Positions 49,597 to 62,620 of a stretch of 64,000 nt of DNA are shown piece after piece. This DNA is from Sacculina carcini. Lineage: Eukaryota; Arthropoda; Thecostraca; Sacculinidae. The notes beneath the pieces were generated by a model, which had not been told where the DNA came from, did not search any database, and saw only the letters and a list, made by a program, of their open reading frames with translations. The stretch spans positions 7,673,488-7,737,487 of the forward strand of contig OU696576.1 of the NCBI GenBank assembly GCA_916048095.2, read 5' to 3'. Both the position numbers and the translations under genes were made by a program. Position 1 is the first letter of the stretch, and each line of letters begins with the position of its first letter.

Positions 49597-52500
49597 ATGC
49601 CTAGAAACATGAGCGTCGGCGGCGGTGGTAGAGTTTGCACGCGACTTTTGCTCGGCATCGGCGTTTGTCTGGTGGCTGTCAGCGTGCTGACGCTAACCTT
49701 TCATCAGCTGCTCTACCAGACACTAGTCGATCCGGTCAGTCACCCCATCCTGCACACACACACACATACACACACGTACATACACACACGTACATACACA
49801 CACATACACACACTCAACGATTTGTCATGGATTCTGATTACAAATACTACCTAGAAGGTGTTCTCTGGTTAGTTTGCTCGTTTCAGAGGGAGACTAGGGA
49901 CAGCGAAGACCATTTGTTCATCCTCATTTACATATTGTCTTCTCCTGCGAAATGCCGTCTTTGTTAGAGCAACTGAGTCCCTAATTGTTTCTCACTGATT
50001 CTTGGATGTCAACAGCATTGAATGTAGCTCACTCTTTGTGTTTGTTTTTGTCTATGTATCTGTTGATGGACCGCGGATCGGACTTGCAGAGTTTGGTGTT
50101 GAGTCGTTCGTCGCCCGGCTACAAGATCTGGTTGACCACCGATGTGCCCGTCTATTTGCACTTCTACCTGTGGAACATCACCAATTCTGAGCAGGTGTTG
50201 GCGCGCACACATCCTCCTCAACTGCAGGAAGTCGGCCCGTTCGTCTACCGGTCAGTGGACGCAGTTGCACTCTTACTAGATTAGCCGCTCTTTAACCCAT
50301 AGAGGATACAAGCATGGTTCTTAATCGGTGCGAGGATTCCTGTGAAAGATTAAAAAGTTGAAAAAATGAATTTATAATTTATGTTTTTCCTATGCTTTAT
50401 ATTTCTTCCTGAATTTTTTTGCTTAAACTTATTCTACAATTTGGGAATAGATATCTAAATCTGTTTTGATAATGAATAAATTCTAAGAATGATGAGTTAA
50501 AAAATCAAGAGTCCAGCGGACACGAGAACTAACTACTGATTGGAAAAGGGTGCGAACACTAAGAAAGGTTGAGAACCACTGGACTAGTTGCATGAGCTCT
50601 GAGGTTTCGCGATATGTTCTGTTAGATGTGCAGTCCACACTATTGGTTGGGCCCTGATACACTGTGTGTGTGTTGAGCTGCGACTGACTGGATGAGTTTG
50701 GCTTCTGTCCTACACTCCTTGGGCTTTATCACAACCCATGAGCTGGAGTTTGTGGTGTACGTATGTGGAGTTTGGATGCATTTCGAGCAACATGAAATTT
50801 TTGCAATGTTGTTTTGATGTTGTCGTTGGCAGCAGCAACATTAACACACACCTACACACACGCATACACGCACACATACACATACACACATGCACACACG
50901 TGATTATAATGTTCAATCTGCTATTAGTTCTTGTATATTACGCTTCTAGTCATCGTGTGTGTATGTGTGTGTGTGTGTGTGCATGTGCAATTAACCGTTT
51001 TGTGCATGTATGTGTGTGTTTGTGCACGCGCTCGCGCGTGTCTCTATCATCGCCATCTTTTTGAGCGTCGAAACTGTTAGTTTTCATCAAGGAAGACCGA
51101 CAACAAAGCGCACACAGTATTGATTCAGATATTTGTGTGTGATATGGCAATGTTTCAGAACCGGTAGTTGAAGCCGGTATTTCCAATACTGTTGCGTCTG
51201 CTACGCTTCTTGATTTTCTGGCGTTTCTCTTAGGACAGGATATAGGATTCAAGTGTCAGCCTTTCCACATATGTGAATGAAGTGTGAATTTATCCGTAGC
51301 AGATATCATTTTCGTACAACTAAACGCCGCCCCATAGAGCCAACCCTCTCGCGTTTGATAGGCATTTCTCAAAAACATCTTATTCAAATTTATTTAAATA
51401 AAGGTTAAATGCCTAAGTGACAGCTGCTACACGGGAAGAAGCCGAAGCTTATGAACACACAGGTGTGTCCCGTGCAGCTCTCTGTCACCGCAGAACCGAC
51501 CCTCTCCACACTATGGCGCCACATGGACGTATGACGTATTAGAGAGGGCCACCTCCCCAGAATGCATGACACAACACATGACTGACTTCTGGTACCATCA
51601 TTTACTGCTGGGTGGACAGAGGCTGTGGATTATAGAATTCTCCCAATGAAATTCTGCTCCGCCGGGATTCGAACCACGGTCCTTCCGCTTGTAAGGCGGG
51701 TGTGCTACACCAGGAGTGCACGAACAGTTGGTTTCAATGAATGACCAGGGACTATCGGTTAGACTAGGAACTATCGATTTAAGCGACCTTGAAAGTTTCC
51801 GCTTGACACGGGGGTTGAACTCATGATATCTTGGTTGCGAGTCCGGGACGATAACCACTAAGCTCTTTTGTCGACGTAGCGTTCAGTTGATTTTGTAGTT
51901 TATATCCATTCTGAATGTTTTTCTTGCCTACTGCTTTGAGCGTGTTTCTTTTGCAATCGACTGTATTTCAATGCGTAGACAGTCCCATTTCGCATAAACA
52001 GCATCTTCACATGAGGCTTATTTCAGGGTGCTGGACTCCGTGAATGCAGCCCGACTGAAACTGTTTATTTACAAATGCGACCCATGATTTATCAATGGAA
52101 AGTGTGAATGAAAATGTAAACTGTGTCCAATAGCTAGATGATTGCGTTTATTCTGGCGAATGTAGAAGCGAAATAAGAAATATTCCAGGTTCGATTCAAC
52201 AGTTCATTATTGTGTGTTTATTGTTGTTGTGTATTGTGTCATAATATATTGTCAGTGTGTTTATTGTTGTTGCGTATGTGTGTTATTTATTTTGTGTAAA
52301 TGTATGTGTGTATGCGTGTGATAGTTTTGCTTGTATGCTCGTACATGCTCGTGCTTGTATACTCGTACTTTGTGTGCAATCTTGTGTATATGTGTGTATC
52401 TATGTATAGGTACATGAATGTGTGTGTGTGTGTGTGCACGAGTGAGTGTATATCTAAATGTTGTGAAGTTTGTTACTGCTGCCGCAAATTATTGGTACCT

Positions 52501-55500
52501 TGATGTCCTATATAAATTGTGGTTCTGCGAGCTACTCCGGAGGAGTAGAACTAAAATATTCATAAAGAATAAAGAATAAAAGACAGAGCGCATAAAGGTA
52601 TAAAGAAACTAGTAGATATAGCGTCTAGCGATTTTGATGAGTTGGCCATGTACTTGCAACCTTATTTAGCGCTACAACGAAGGTTGATTTGCGATTGTCG
52701 ATCCAGGCGTGTCTAATACTTATCTATTACTTATATATTACTACTATATCTATACTATATCTATAACCTGAAGCTCCTACAAATCCATTGCTATGTGAGC
52801 AACATTTTGTAGAACATAATTTTACGAAACAAGTTGAAATTCAATCCTTGTTTTTGTGGTTGCATTGCATGAAGACGCAACTATGTATTTTCAGGGTGTG
52901 CTGTATTTATGAAATACTCGCCTCATTTGAATACACTGCGGTTAGTCAGTGGTCGGAGTGAAGCGGTGTTGTGGTCTGGAATGTTTGGGAATCACTTTTC
53001 TCGGGTCAGTATGGGTTTTATGCTTATCTGGTTAAGCAATGCGAAATTTACACGCCATATGATTCAACGCTTCTGATAATGCAGACGTTTCTATGCTAGT
53101 TCGCTTTTCATTTGTATACTGTGGGGTACTCAGTTATCGTAATGCAGTTGGTGGTTATTTATTTGGAAATTACGTGCGTTGTCGGTGGTGCCAATTGGGG
53201 TTTGTACGACTTCTGTGGGCGTGATTTGCCGAAATCACGAATATGTTGTGTTGTGTTCAATGCATGTGCTCAAGGGCTATTTCCAGCGATTGAAAGCCCA
53301 CACTTGCTGGAGTGCGTTGAGCTGGAATGTTTTCAATGTATTGAAGGATGCATTGAGTGTAGAGTAGTGGTCGGAACGGACGATAACATCGGACGCTAAG
53401 CGACGAACTGGAGTAGAGCCTACATTGCATGTTCAGTTGAATGCTATTCATTTAATGGACTTTTGGTCTTTTCGGATGACATCTTTGACCATGTTGGGCA
53501 TTTGTTATTTTACCTGAATCGTTTTTATTTCGTTAATCGTTGAACTCGTTTTCGGTTATCACTGTTCAATTATTTCAAGCCATTACTTGCAGTCATTCGA
53601 ATGGCTTGCCTTAATATACCGATGTGCTTATCAACAGTGTGCTTATTCACTCATGCTGGTGTCAGTGGCGTAGCTAGGCTATCTTCCCCCCACCATTTAT
53701 TCTTGCGGGCCAATTTGCCACAAGATCCAGTGCGTTTCAACACGACTCTAAGGGAGTCAGCACGCATGTCGATATAGTTGAAAGGACCAATCCTCAAAAT
53801 CGTGCGCGCTTCCAGTGACTTATTCGGAAGTCATTATTTCCAATAGATATTGTCCTCATTCAATTGTTTGAGATTATAACAGCAAATATGTAATGGTATA
53901 TTCAGAAATGCGACTCGGATACGATAAATCCATGTCTTCAGCAGCTCTTGTGCCACCCTCTAAAACGTGCTTTTCTGAACGGACTGTCCTCCCTCATCAT
54001 TGTGGATGTATTTGAGAATATAGCCTGCGTGTACATGATATTGTTGCTGTATTGTATTCAACATTATCTCTTCTTTCTTTCATCGTATATAAGTGTTTAC
54101 TGTCATGGATATACGCTAGTATATTTGAGCAAATTGTTATTTTCGTTCGTGTTTTTGTTTTGCGTACACGTGCTGATAATCCTGTCGATCCGGCATTGTT
54201 TGTCATTGAACTTGTTTTCCGAAACCGGTTTTCGTTGGTTTCTGTCACGCTAGAGGCGGTGAATTATTTGCAGTCCATCTATTCTACTGTTTTATATGGA
54301 TTTCGGTTTGGTGATGTTACTTGTTCTTCCAACGACGTTCCGCCGTAGTACAACAACTCTCCACGCCCCACGATCATTTAATAAGTATGGCTATTGTGTC
54401 CTGATCACTTGTTTTGAGAGATCATACGACTTATTGAATACAACTGTTTTCATTGTAACATACACGGTGTTTGTGTGTCTTATACCAATCAGTTGATTTA
54501 GGTGTTCGCTTTCAAAATGATGCGTACATTTCTTGCAGCTGTATAAGTGTGATATTATATCGACACGTCCTTTCTTGTGCTATGTAGGATCGCTCTGGGA
54601 TCTATTGTCCTATTGGATCGTATCTATTGTCCTGAATCAGTACGTCAGCCGAGATGTAGAGCAATATCCCCCTCTAGCGTTGTTGCTTTTCGCTGTTTCT
54701 CTATTGATTCCTCATATCGGCAATTTAATTGTCACTGACTAAGAGCTCTCTACCGGGAAGGGGTAGTTTTCACCCACGGATACACTGGGATATGGTCTAT
54801 TGCTTTTGCTGACCTATCTAAAAATATCTAAAAATAGGTCTATGATAGGTCTAAATAGACTTAGTTTTCTTGGAACCGTAACCCGTTGCCTTAAGTTGTC
54901 CTTTGACCTTCAACTCATACGCACTTATGTTTCTACATTGCATTATTAGATTTGGAGGCATCCTTGTAAATCGCCGATTGATGCCGTATGTGTGTGTGTG
55001 TGTGTGTACGTGACGCTCTTTTTGGTTTCCAAGCCGCCTCGATGTGGGGCCGATCGATCTTGTCCATGTTCTACCCGTTTGTGGGCTTCATGTAGTGTCA
55101 TTGTCGTTATATTACCGTGTGCCGATGTGGGTCACCAAAAACTGACCTTTTTGACTGCATTATTTTATGTGTTAGTATTTTGCTTTCGTGTTAAGTACGA
55201 CGATTCTTTCTGTAATGCTCCTCCAAATTGTCTATTACCTTGCCTTCTACGTGAAATGCTGATTTGTATCCATTTAAGACATATATACCCCGGATATAAG
55301 AGGACCCTGATTATAAGAGGGTATTTCCTCGGGCCTGTCTTCTATACTTTACGTGTACTCTTCGCCGGATATAATATACTTTTTCTCCTCTTCCGACAAC
55401 TCTTATATCCGGGGTACAGTGTATGTGGATATATTTGTGTGTGTATGTGATATGTGGATGTGTGTGTGTGTGTGCGCGTCCGTGCAGCGAGAAGCACTTG

Positions 55501-58500
55501 AAAGTCAACCTGACATGGCACGCCAATGGTACGGTCACTTACATGCAGGTGAAGCGGTGGTTCTTCCGGCCAGACCTTTCCAAAGGCAACCCCAGCGACA
55601 TGATCACCACGCTCAATGTACCGCTAGTGGTCAGTTGTTTCTCCCCGTTTTTTATTTTTCTGTCCCTTTCCACCATTGCTCTCTCCTCTTCATTTACTGC
55701 AGTGGTTATTGATCGGGGGTGCTCGCATCCCTAAGGGGTGCTAGCCTGGATTCTAAGGGGCTCAGGTATTACCGTGAAAAGTTGAAGAAAGTATATGTTT
55801 TTACCTATACTCTATATTTATTCCCAGAACAAAACTTTATTTAATTTATTTATTATACATTTATTAATCATATATATCACAAAAATTTATTTAATTTAAC
55901 AAAACTTAAAGGAAATGTAAAGGAACTTTAAGCTGTATGTATGAATATTGACTAGACATTTTTTTGTTTCACGTCGTTTGTATTTTTATCTTTTTCATAT
56001 AGCTATCAAAATCAATGGAGGGGTGTACGAGAACTGACCGCCGCTTTTAAATGGGCGCGAACACTGAGAAAAGCTTAAGAATCGGTGGTTTACTGTGTCG
56101 CACCATGGTCGTCCAAGGCAGCTGGCAAATGTTGCTCCCAATTTGGATTCATAACCAGATTGTCAGATCAGATGACGCTGCCCGGTCAAGACAAAGCTTG
56201 AAAGTCTTGCTCAACGTAGACTCCTTTGTTTGCGAGACTTATGACAATATGGCAATGCTGGAAACATTAGTTCTTTGGTTTCCATATAGCATGCGGTGAC
56301 CCTAGCTTATTTATAGCCGTGCTCACATCTTTAATGATTTGCCAAGGATCTAAGCGGGTTTCGGCGAATGTTTGAGGTGGGCCGAACGTATACGCAAGGT
56401 ATATACCAACGGTTTTGGACAGTGCCTAATTATAGTATAATTATATCTGGGCAGGCGGCGGCAACCTTTATCAAGGGCATGAACTTAGCAGCCAAGCTGG
56501 CATTTAACATTCTGCTGAGATCGCTGGGAACACAAGTGTTTGTGCGTCACAATGTGTCCGACCTGCTGTTTGACGGATATGATGACCCGTTGCTCAAGAT
56601 GGCGTCGCTGGCCGAAAAGATATCGAATTTTTCGGTGCCGTTCGATCGTTTCGGCTGGTTCTATTCGGTGAGTGTCATGTTTATTTGTGTTTGTGTGTGT
56701 GATTTGATTATGGTGGTGGAGTGCATTATTCGGCCGTGTATAAGAGACCCTCTTTGGTCTAAAATTTCGAGAGGTCTAAAATCCTAAAAGATTCTTTTGG
56801 TCTAGAATTTCACTCTGAAAATAGGATATTTCTTATGCATGGGAGAAAGTCTTTTAGCGCCAGCATGTGACGATGTCTGATGAAACATTCAATCAGATAT
56901 CATTCGATGACTCCTCTGATTATGATGATGACGAAGAACTGGCTGGCATGCTTCTGAAGGAATGACTCCAGTTGATATTTCTGATGAGAGTGATGGGGAA
57001 TTTGATGATTTCTGTAATGAAAAAACGTTATTCAATACTAAAAAACCCTTTTCAGAATTGTTGCCTAAGATGAAGAGGTGTCTTGTACGCGGTAAAGTTC
57101 GGTATATTGACTCGAGCTGGTTCATCTGTGAATACACCCCATAGTAGTCATCTGTGAAGTCACCTCATAGATAGGGCCTAAGTTATCGCGGGCACCGTCA
57201 ATTCGTTTCCATTCAGCTTTAACGCTAATGAATTCCACCGGCCGTGCCATCGGGGGCATGATCTAGCTGCTATCAGCTGTCAACGTGCGGATGAGTGACT
57301 GCCGCGCGCGTCCCCTATGTGTCTCTCATCAGAGGAACAACAGCCGCTATTATGACGGCGTGTTCACGATGGACACGGGTGCTGGTCGCGACGGCATTGG
57401 CGAGCTCGGTCGGCTGCGCTTCTGGAACGGCTCCAGTGTGACGCGGGCCTTCTCGCCGCCATGCAACATGATCAACGGCACGACAGGCGAGCTGTTCCGG
57501 CCCCGACTCGACCACGGGCCCGTTCAAATCTACTCGCCCGACATTTGCCGGTGAGTGTGGTGGCGCATTTGCAAACATTGTCACACGCCAGCGGTTCTCA
57601 ACCGGCGCAGCTCGTATCGCTACCGTGTTGGTTCCTAAGGCCTGCGAATGGGTTCCTAAGGCATCCCAGGGAAGGGAGAATTCCTGCGAAATATTAAAGG
57701 AATTACACGTTTCTACCTATGCTTTATATTTTTCCTGGTAGAAAACATTCTTTTCTTAGGGGAATTTCAAGTTGTGAGTGAATATTGATTAAAAAAAACT
57801 TTGTTATTACGTCGTTTTTATTTCTACTTTTTTATACAACTTTCAAGAATACAGGGCGATGCGGGAACTCACTACTGATTTGAAAAGGATACAAACACTA
57901 AAAATATTAAGAAGCACTCATATATATGTGCACACACATACATATATATTAAAATTTATTGCGCATTCGCAGTTGACAAGTATCGTTCGCGTTGCCTCGA
58001 TGTTTCTTGCCAGTTGTTGGTCGCTTGTGTCGAGTATCTCCGGCTATTGTCCGATGTCGTGTTTGCGTAACGTTTCAGGGTTTACTGTCATCTGTATCAT
58101 TGTGTGTAATGTCATTCACAGGTTTGCCGCATTATCGAATTATGAATTTCAGATTTGAATTATAACAAGCAAACAATATCGTTCGTTCGTTATTTGTGTT
58201 TATGGGGTGCACCGGCCTCTGGAACCATACGGCACCCCCCAGTCTATTTACAGCAAAAACACCCTAAAATGATGGACATGAGGAATGGAATGATGAAATA
58301 AATAAGTGTGATAGTGAACAAAATGAATGTGAAAATCAAGAAATAAAACTCAATGAATAATTATAAAAGGCAAAAGCCGTAAAAACTAAAAAAGGCGGTC
58401 ATCAATGACCGCCGACTGCTCCTCTCCATGAACCTCGTCAATAGTCTGACCTGATCCAAGACAACATTGACGCGCCTCTGAGAATGATGGACATTCCACC

Positions 58501-60477
58501 AGGATGTGTTGCACGGAGAGACGTGCATTACATGCGCTGCACGTGGGTTCAGGTTGTCCGAGTAGAAGATGGCGATGCGTGTCGTACGTGTGACCCACAC
58601 GCAGACCACAGAGCGCCACTTCCTCGGACCTCTTCCGGTGATAAGAAAACATCCAATGTCCGATGTCGGGCTTCACTGCTTTTAGTTTGTTAGCACCACA
58701 TTCGTCCCAGGAGAGCTGCCAGCGAGAACGGATAAAACGATGTATAATAGGATAAAAGTCCGAATACGGAATGGTGAAGTTAAAATCAAATGAATAAAAT
58801 TCTCGTTCAGCAGCTCTTTTTGCGGCTCTGTCAGCTCGCTCGTTGCCCAAAATACCAATATGGGCCGGAATCCAGCAGAACTTTACACGCTTGCCCTGGT
58901 GGTGGATGATGTCAGGAGAGATAAAAATCCTCTGTATAAGAGGATGTAAGGAGAAAGACGATAATGAAGTTAAAGCACCAAGGGAGTAAGATAAAACTAA
59001 AAACAATGGAAATGAAGATGAGCGAATAAAAACCAGGGCCAGCAGGATAGCGTAAAGCTCGGCCGTGTAAATGGAGGCGCTCGGTGGCAGCGTGCTCGAG
59101 CGGCACGTACCTCCACTTACAAACGCACAACCCACACCACTGGCCGACTTAGGTCCATCAGTGTACACGGCAGTATACCGTCCGTAAGATTGAATTCGCT
59201 CCAGTGTGTTTGAGCGAAGCACACTGGGCACTGTACGGTGTTTCGGCAGAGCTGCTAGCGAGACGTCGACCTCGGGTGTGACCAATTCCCAGGGTGACTC
59301 CGCCGTGTATTCTTGTCTGAGGACGTCGTCAGCATCCATCCCGCATAACTCCAGCAGTGCTTCATTTTGTTGCTAAACAGCACAGAACACTGAGGTCCTG
59401 GAAGGTGCTGCTGCTCAGGCACATGCTGGGAATATATCAGGTCATACGCGGGGTTTTCATGGGTGCTTGCCAGCTTGCAAGAATGCAAGCAAGCAAACTA
59501 TATCAAGATTGATAGCATGCAGTTTTCTGTACATTATTATTGCTGTATTTTTTATGGTAGTTTTTTTTTGTCGCTCGGCTGCTACGGCACATAAGCGTGA
59601 AAGAAGGATGACCAAGTGGAAGGCACTATATTCAGGGCCGCTCCTAGTTTTCCAGTGCAACGCTTGGATCGTGTGTTGCAAACAATGCGAGACAGTGTGC
59701 AATACTACTTTCGGCGCATATGGTGGCACAGAATATTCGGAAAGTCCAGTTGGCAAAATATTCAAGTTTAAAATGGAAAACTCAGCATGCACATATACAG
59801 TGGATACAAGTTATGAAAATGTACGTACTCGTAGGGGTCATATGCATGTTAACCTGCAAACACACACACACTCATACACCACGCGAACACACACACACAC
59901 CCACACACACAACATTATTCATGGCACATACTTGTGTACCGGGTATTTGCATTCTTGTGTATGCACACATGAAATGAAATGAAATGTATTGCCACTTTTG
60001 ATGTCAAAGCATAGGCTTTAGATGCACGGAAAACGAATATGCATGTAAATACAATATATACATCACAGTCACTTCATACACAGGCTCGTACGCACGTGCA
60101 AGCAGAATAACACACGTAATAGCCGACATTGTCGTGTCAGTATTCACACCAGAGGATTATATGGCAGACTGGCTCAACAGATGAGTGCGCAGTCTTGACG
60201 AAAACTGTTGAGATTGGTGGCTGTTTTGACGAAATTTGGTAGTCGGTTGAAAAGTCGCATACATTTTTTTGGCGTGATAAACTGATGGTCTATTTGTGCA
60301 GTATGTTTGTATGTGTATGTGTTTACCATGCACGAACGCAATGTGAGTGCATTCAATTTATTTCTCATATTGTGTTTTATCAGCTTCAATCTATTGTCAT
60401 CAGACTTGTTTAACTGTATTTTGTGTCAGTTGCCGTTTCATTGCGCATCTGTGTTATCACGACATAACGACATGTCT

Positions 60478-60525
<48 letters not shown>

Positions 60526-61645
60526 ATATGAGGACATTTACTACATATGAGTGATTTGGAAAGAGCACACGATATTCACTTCCACAGACTCAAAGGGACT
60601 TGACCATATAACGCCGGAATTTTGATTCATTTTGCCAAACAAATCCGCGGTTTCGGTTCTATCGCCACAAAACAAAATCACCACCCTTCTTCCACTATGA
60701 GTCGATGCAACGTGTAGAAGTCGTAACAGTCGGTAGTTGCTGCTAATTTGGACATTACTAGCACAGTCAGCCAATGAATGAAACGTGAACAAATTGCCAC
60801 GCTCGGCGTTATACGGTTAACAAGAGAAATACAACATTGAGAAACGTAAATCAGGATTCACATTAGCTGAATCAATGAAACGCTGCAGAAGAATGATTAA
60901 GACAAGAAATGCGGAAAAAAAACCAAGCAAGACGAATATAATGAAATGGACGAATGGATGCAGGAAGACTTAGCTCGTATTTGTGGCTGCGAATGATGAA
61001 TGAAAGGAATGAAGAATCCGGGAGACTCAAGGAGAATCGACAAGGAAAATCGGAGAAAATGGAGCGAATATTAGGATAATCATATCTGGTGACCTACTAC
61101 AATCAAACATCACTTGTCGAGTATGGTATTATGGTAGGTGTCCATGTAACCTGTATGCAACTATCTTAGCAAGAGTTCTATTATACAGTGTAACCCGGAC
61201 AAGCTAGAGTATTTCTTCTGGCCCGTCTTCTATACTTTACGTGTAATTTCCCGGCTATAAGAGACTTTTTCTCCTCTGCCGATAACACTCTTATATCCGG
61301 GCTGCACTGTATTTATCTGCTTAGTGGTAGCCTTGATTTATTTTTGGGGTTGATATTTTGAAGAAATAGAAGCAAACTGCATACAAATAACCGCAAAATG
61401 AATCTATGCTACCGAGAATTATGAGAAAATATATGTTGTATACGTTTTTTCGTGGTATTGTGGCGTTATATCTATCATGGCTTGTGACTTTTTTTGTGAT
61501 GTGGCTAGGTATTCCAGTTTTAGTCGCAATTGTGTAGACATTTTTAACATAGAAGTCACACACACAGCAAAATATTTTGGCATATGACGCCATTCATTCT
61601 GTGTAAGTTGTTTATTTTAATCGGTATACATTTTCGACGAACACG

Positions 61646-61679
<34 letters not shown>

Positions 61680-62123
61680 ACCCACACACACACCCACACA
61701 CACACATTCATATACACATACAAAGCTCTTAAAATATCGGTGCAAAAAAGACATATATAAATATTTAGCTTTCCTTTTGGCGAATACATATCTGGAACAA
61801 ATTACGCAAGACTATCAGACTATAGAAGCCAGAAGTATTAGGGATAAATTGGATACTCAGTAGGAAAGAGATGTAGCTCATTTCATCTACCACAACTAGG
61901 TGAACACACACAAACACGCACATGTGATGTTAGCGGCATGCAGTCAATGTACACGCTGATGTATGTGGCTATTTTTGTAGGTCGTTGTCGGTGCCGTTTG
62001 CCGAGCGTTTGATGTTTGATGGCCTGATGTCGCACCGTTACGAGGCCAATGAGCTGATGTTTGCCACTCCGGACATTAATCCGGACAATCAGTGCTTCTG
62101 CGACGGAGAATGTCCGCCTTCAG
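49597..62123 (+). CDS. CD36/SCARB-family scavenger receptor, 5' six exons (gene runs off window)
   Basis: Exons: 49597-49734, 50090-50250, 55488-55629, 56455-56667, 57333-57550, 61981-62123. All joins are GT-AG and in phase, giving 338 residues. Residues about 14-36 form the N-terminal transmembrane anchor (LLLGIGVCLVAVSVLTLTF). The ectodomain follows: W-x11-LHFYLWNITN, EVGPFVYR, KVNLTWHANGTVTY, LNVPLV, FDGYDDPLL, FGWFYS...DGVFTMDTG, FSPPCNM, YSPDICR, CFCDGEC. Several N-x-S/T sites are present, as usual for this glycosylated lumenal or extracellular domain. Family members bind lipoproteins, lipids or lysosomal cargo. The last third, with the second membrane segment, lies beyond 64000. The next exon was not found by 64000. 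Exon 1 encodes a short cytoplasmic N-terminus. Confidence 0.93.
50313..50581. mobile_element. hAT MITE, CAGTGGTT family, copy 2
   Basis: A diverged relative of 7763-8048: left end CATGGTTCTTAATCGGTGCGAGG, internal TTTTTCCTATGCTTTATAT, right end GGGTGCGAACACTAAGAAAGG...CCACTG. Target duplication decayed. In receptor intron 2. Confidence 0.7.
51398..51722 (-). repeat. tRNA-derived SINE, copy B (full length)
   Basis: Read on the minus strand, 51722-51645 is a tRNA-like head: box A region TGGTGTAGCACA, anticodon arm with loop CTTACAA (anticodon UAC, valine-like), box B GGTTCGAATCC. The body matches copy A (13374-13605). The tail ends TTAACCTTTATTTAAATAAA. Pol III internal promoter boxes are visible. 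It is not a functional tRNA gene, because the acceptor and D arms are decayed. Confidence 0.75.
55283..55424. mobile_element. Pogo/Tc1-like MITE, CCCCGGATATAAGAG family, copy A
   Basis: Inverted ends ACCCCGGATATAAGAG, with TACAGTGTA at the right end. The interior (CTTCTATACTTTACGTGTA) is shared with copy B at 61184-61311. TA-rich insertion context. It lies 64 bp upstream of receptor exon 3. Confidence 0.7.
55700..56087. mobile_element. hAT MITE, CAGTGGTT family, copy 3
   Basis: Ends CAGTGGTTATTGATC and GAAAAGCTTAAGAATCGGTG. Near-perfect 8-bp duplication ATTTACTG/GTTTACTG (55692-55699, 56088-56095). Longer than copy 1 through AT-rich internal sequence. In receptor intron 3. Confidence 0.82.
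57589..57919. mobile_element. hAT MITE, CAGTGGTT family, copy 4
   Basis: Left end CAGCGGTTCTCAACCGG, internal ATTACGTCGTTTTTATTTCTA as in copy 1, right end GGATACAAACACTAAAAATATTAAGAAGCACTC. No matching duplication is visible at the right. It begins 39 bp after the exon 5 donor of the receptor gene. Confidence 0.72.
58386..59385 (-). pseudogene. RNase H-bearing LINE remnant (I/Jockey-type group)
   Basis: On the minus strand an open frame of 317 codons (59339-58386) carries an RNase H domain: YTDGPKSASG, TAELYAILLAL, WIPAHIGILGNERADRAAK. A terminal CSAC-x7-H-x4-C zinc motif follows, with the usual VGHTYDTHRHLL before it. The third catalytic aspartate (SDS in active enzymes) reads SYS, so the enzyme is probably dead. 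Just upstream a stop and a frameshift separate a short NPAYDLIYSQHVPEQ piece (59488-59385). The reverse transcriptase and endonuclease are missing, so the copy is 5'-truncated. It lies antisense in receptor intron 5. Confidence 0.88.
59972..60389 (-). pseudogene. LINE 3' remnant with CATTT tail
   Basis: The minus-strand frame 60389-60174 reads HQFITPKKCMRLFNRLPNFVK...NSFRQDCAL, the CR1/L2-like ORF2 end. A 3'UTR of about 200 bp follows, finishing in GGCAATACATTTCATTTCATTTCA, a short tandem 3' tail typical of this LINE group. Everything upstream is missing. Confidence 0.75.
60481..60522. repeat. (TG)n microsatellite
   Basis: About 21 TG units in receptor intron 5. Similar CA runs occur at about 61647-61705 (CACACCCACCCACAC interruptions). 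Confidence 0.9.
61184..61311. mobile_element. Pogo/Tc1-like MITE, CCCCGGATATAAGAG family, copy B
   Basis: Ends TACAGTGTAACCCGG and, inverted, TACAGTGCAGCCCGGATATA, with TA at the insertion borders. It shares CTTCTATACTTTACGTGTAAT with copy A at 55283-55424. Confidence 0.72.
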
Positions 62124-62391
62124 GTGAGTTGGTGCTGCTGCGTGTCCGGCTGTTTGCTTGAGCGTAGCCACGTGTTCTTAACGGGTGATACTCATAATGA
62201 TGACACGTGTATTCTCAGATCATGAGAAAAGGCATGATCATGTTGTTGCAACAATAAATCACAAGAAAGACATGACGGGCAATAAACACAATATATACAC
62301 TAATAAAAAGACACTGTTTATGACTAGACGATACAAATACAAAACAATTATAACACCATACAATTACACTACCCAGTTAAATATTTTTAAT

Positions 62392-62620
62392 TAAATTATG
62401 CCACATCTCGGCACTTGCAATCTTCAAGTAGGCCGCGAGAGATTTGCCAGCGAAACTGCAGTCGTCTTCCAGCTGTTGGAAGTATGTCTTCATGAGAGCA
62501 TCTCCCACTCTGAGCGTCTCTGAGGTTTTGTTGGCGGGCGCACACACAAGGGCCAGTGGCGTAATCGGTTGGGTGACAGCGTGTCGGAGCAGAGCGATGC
62601 GTAGACGGCGGATTATCTGG
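62392..62620 (-). CDS. Possible 3'-terminal exon of an unidentified gene
   Basis: A minus-strand frame opens after a plausible acceptor (TATCCCAG at about 62621-62628). It reads QIIRRLRIALLRHA...NKTSETLRVGDALMKTYFQQLEDDC...KSLAAYLKIASAEMW and ends in TAA near 62392. Composition is protein-like and amphipathic, unlike the surrounding DNA. I do not recognise the family, and it could instead be a relic of a gene or element. If real, its upstream exons lie at higher coordinates, making it antisense and nested in the receptor gene. Confidence 0.35.

Noticed and set aside
51645-51722. Functional tRNA-Val gene
   Set aside because: The anticodon arm and box B are good, but the acceptor and D arms do not pair properly, and the sequence continues into a SINE body shared with another copy.
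56855-57142. Two short acidic frames between receptor exons 4 and 5
   Set aside because: They resemble the acidic tail of a pogo/Tigger transposase but are separated by stops and have no DDE motifs. They are not receptor exons, because exons 4 and 5 join in phase without them.
59467-59982. 171-codon plus-strand frame with a hydrophobic N-terminal segment and cysteines
   Set aside because: It ends in CA-repeat codons, has no recognisable domain, lies between LINE relics and shows no coding bias.
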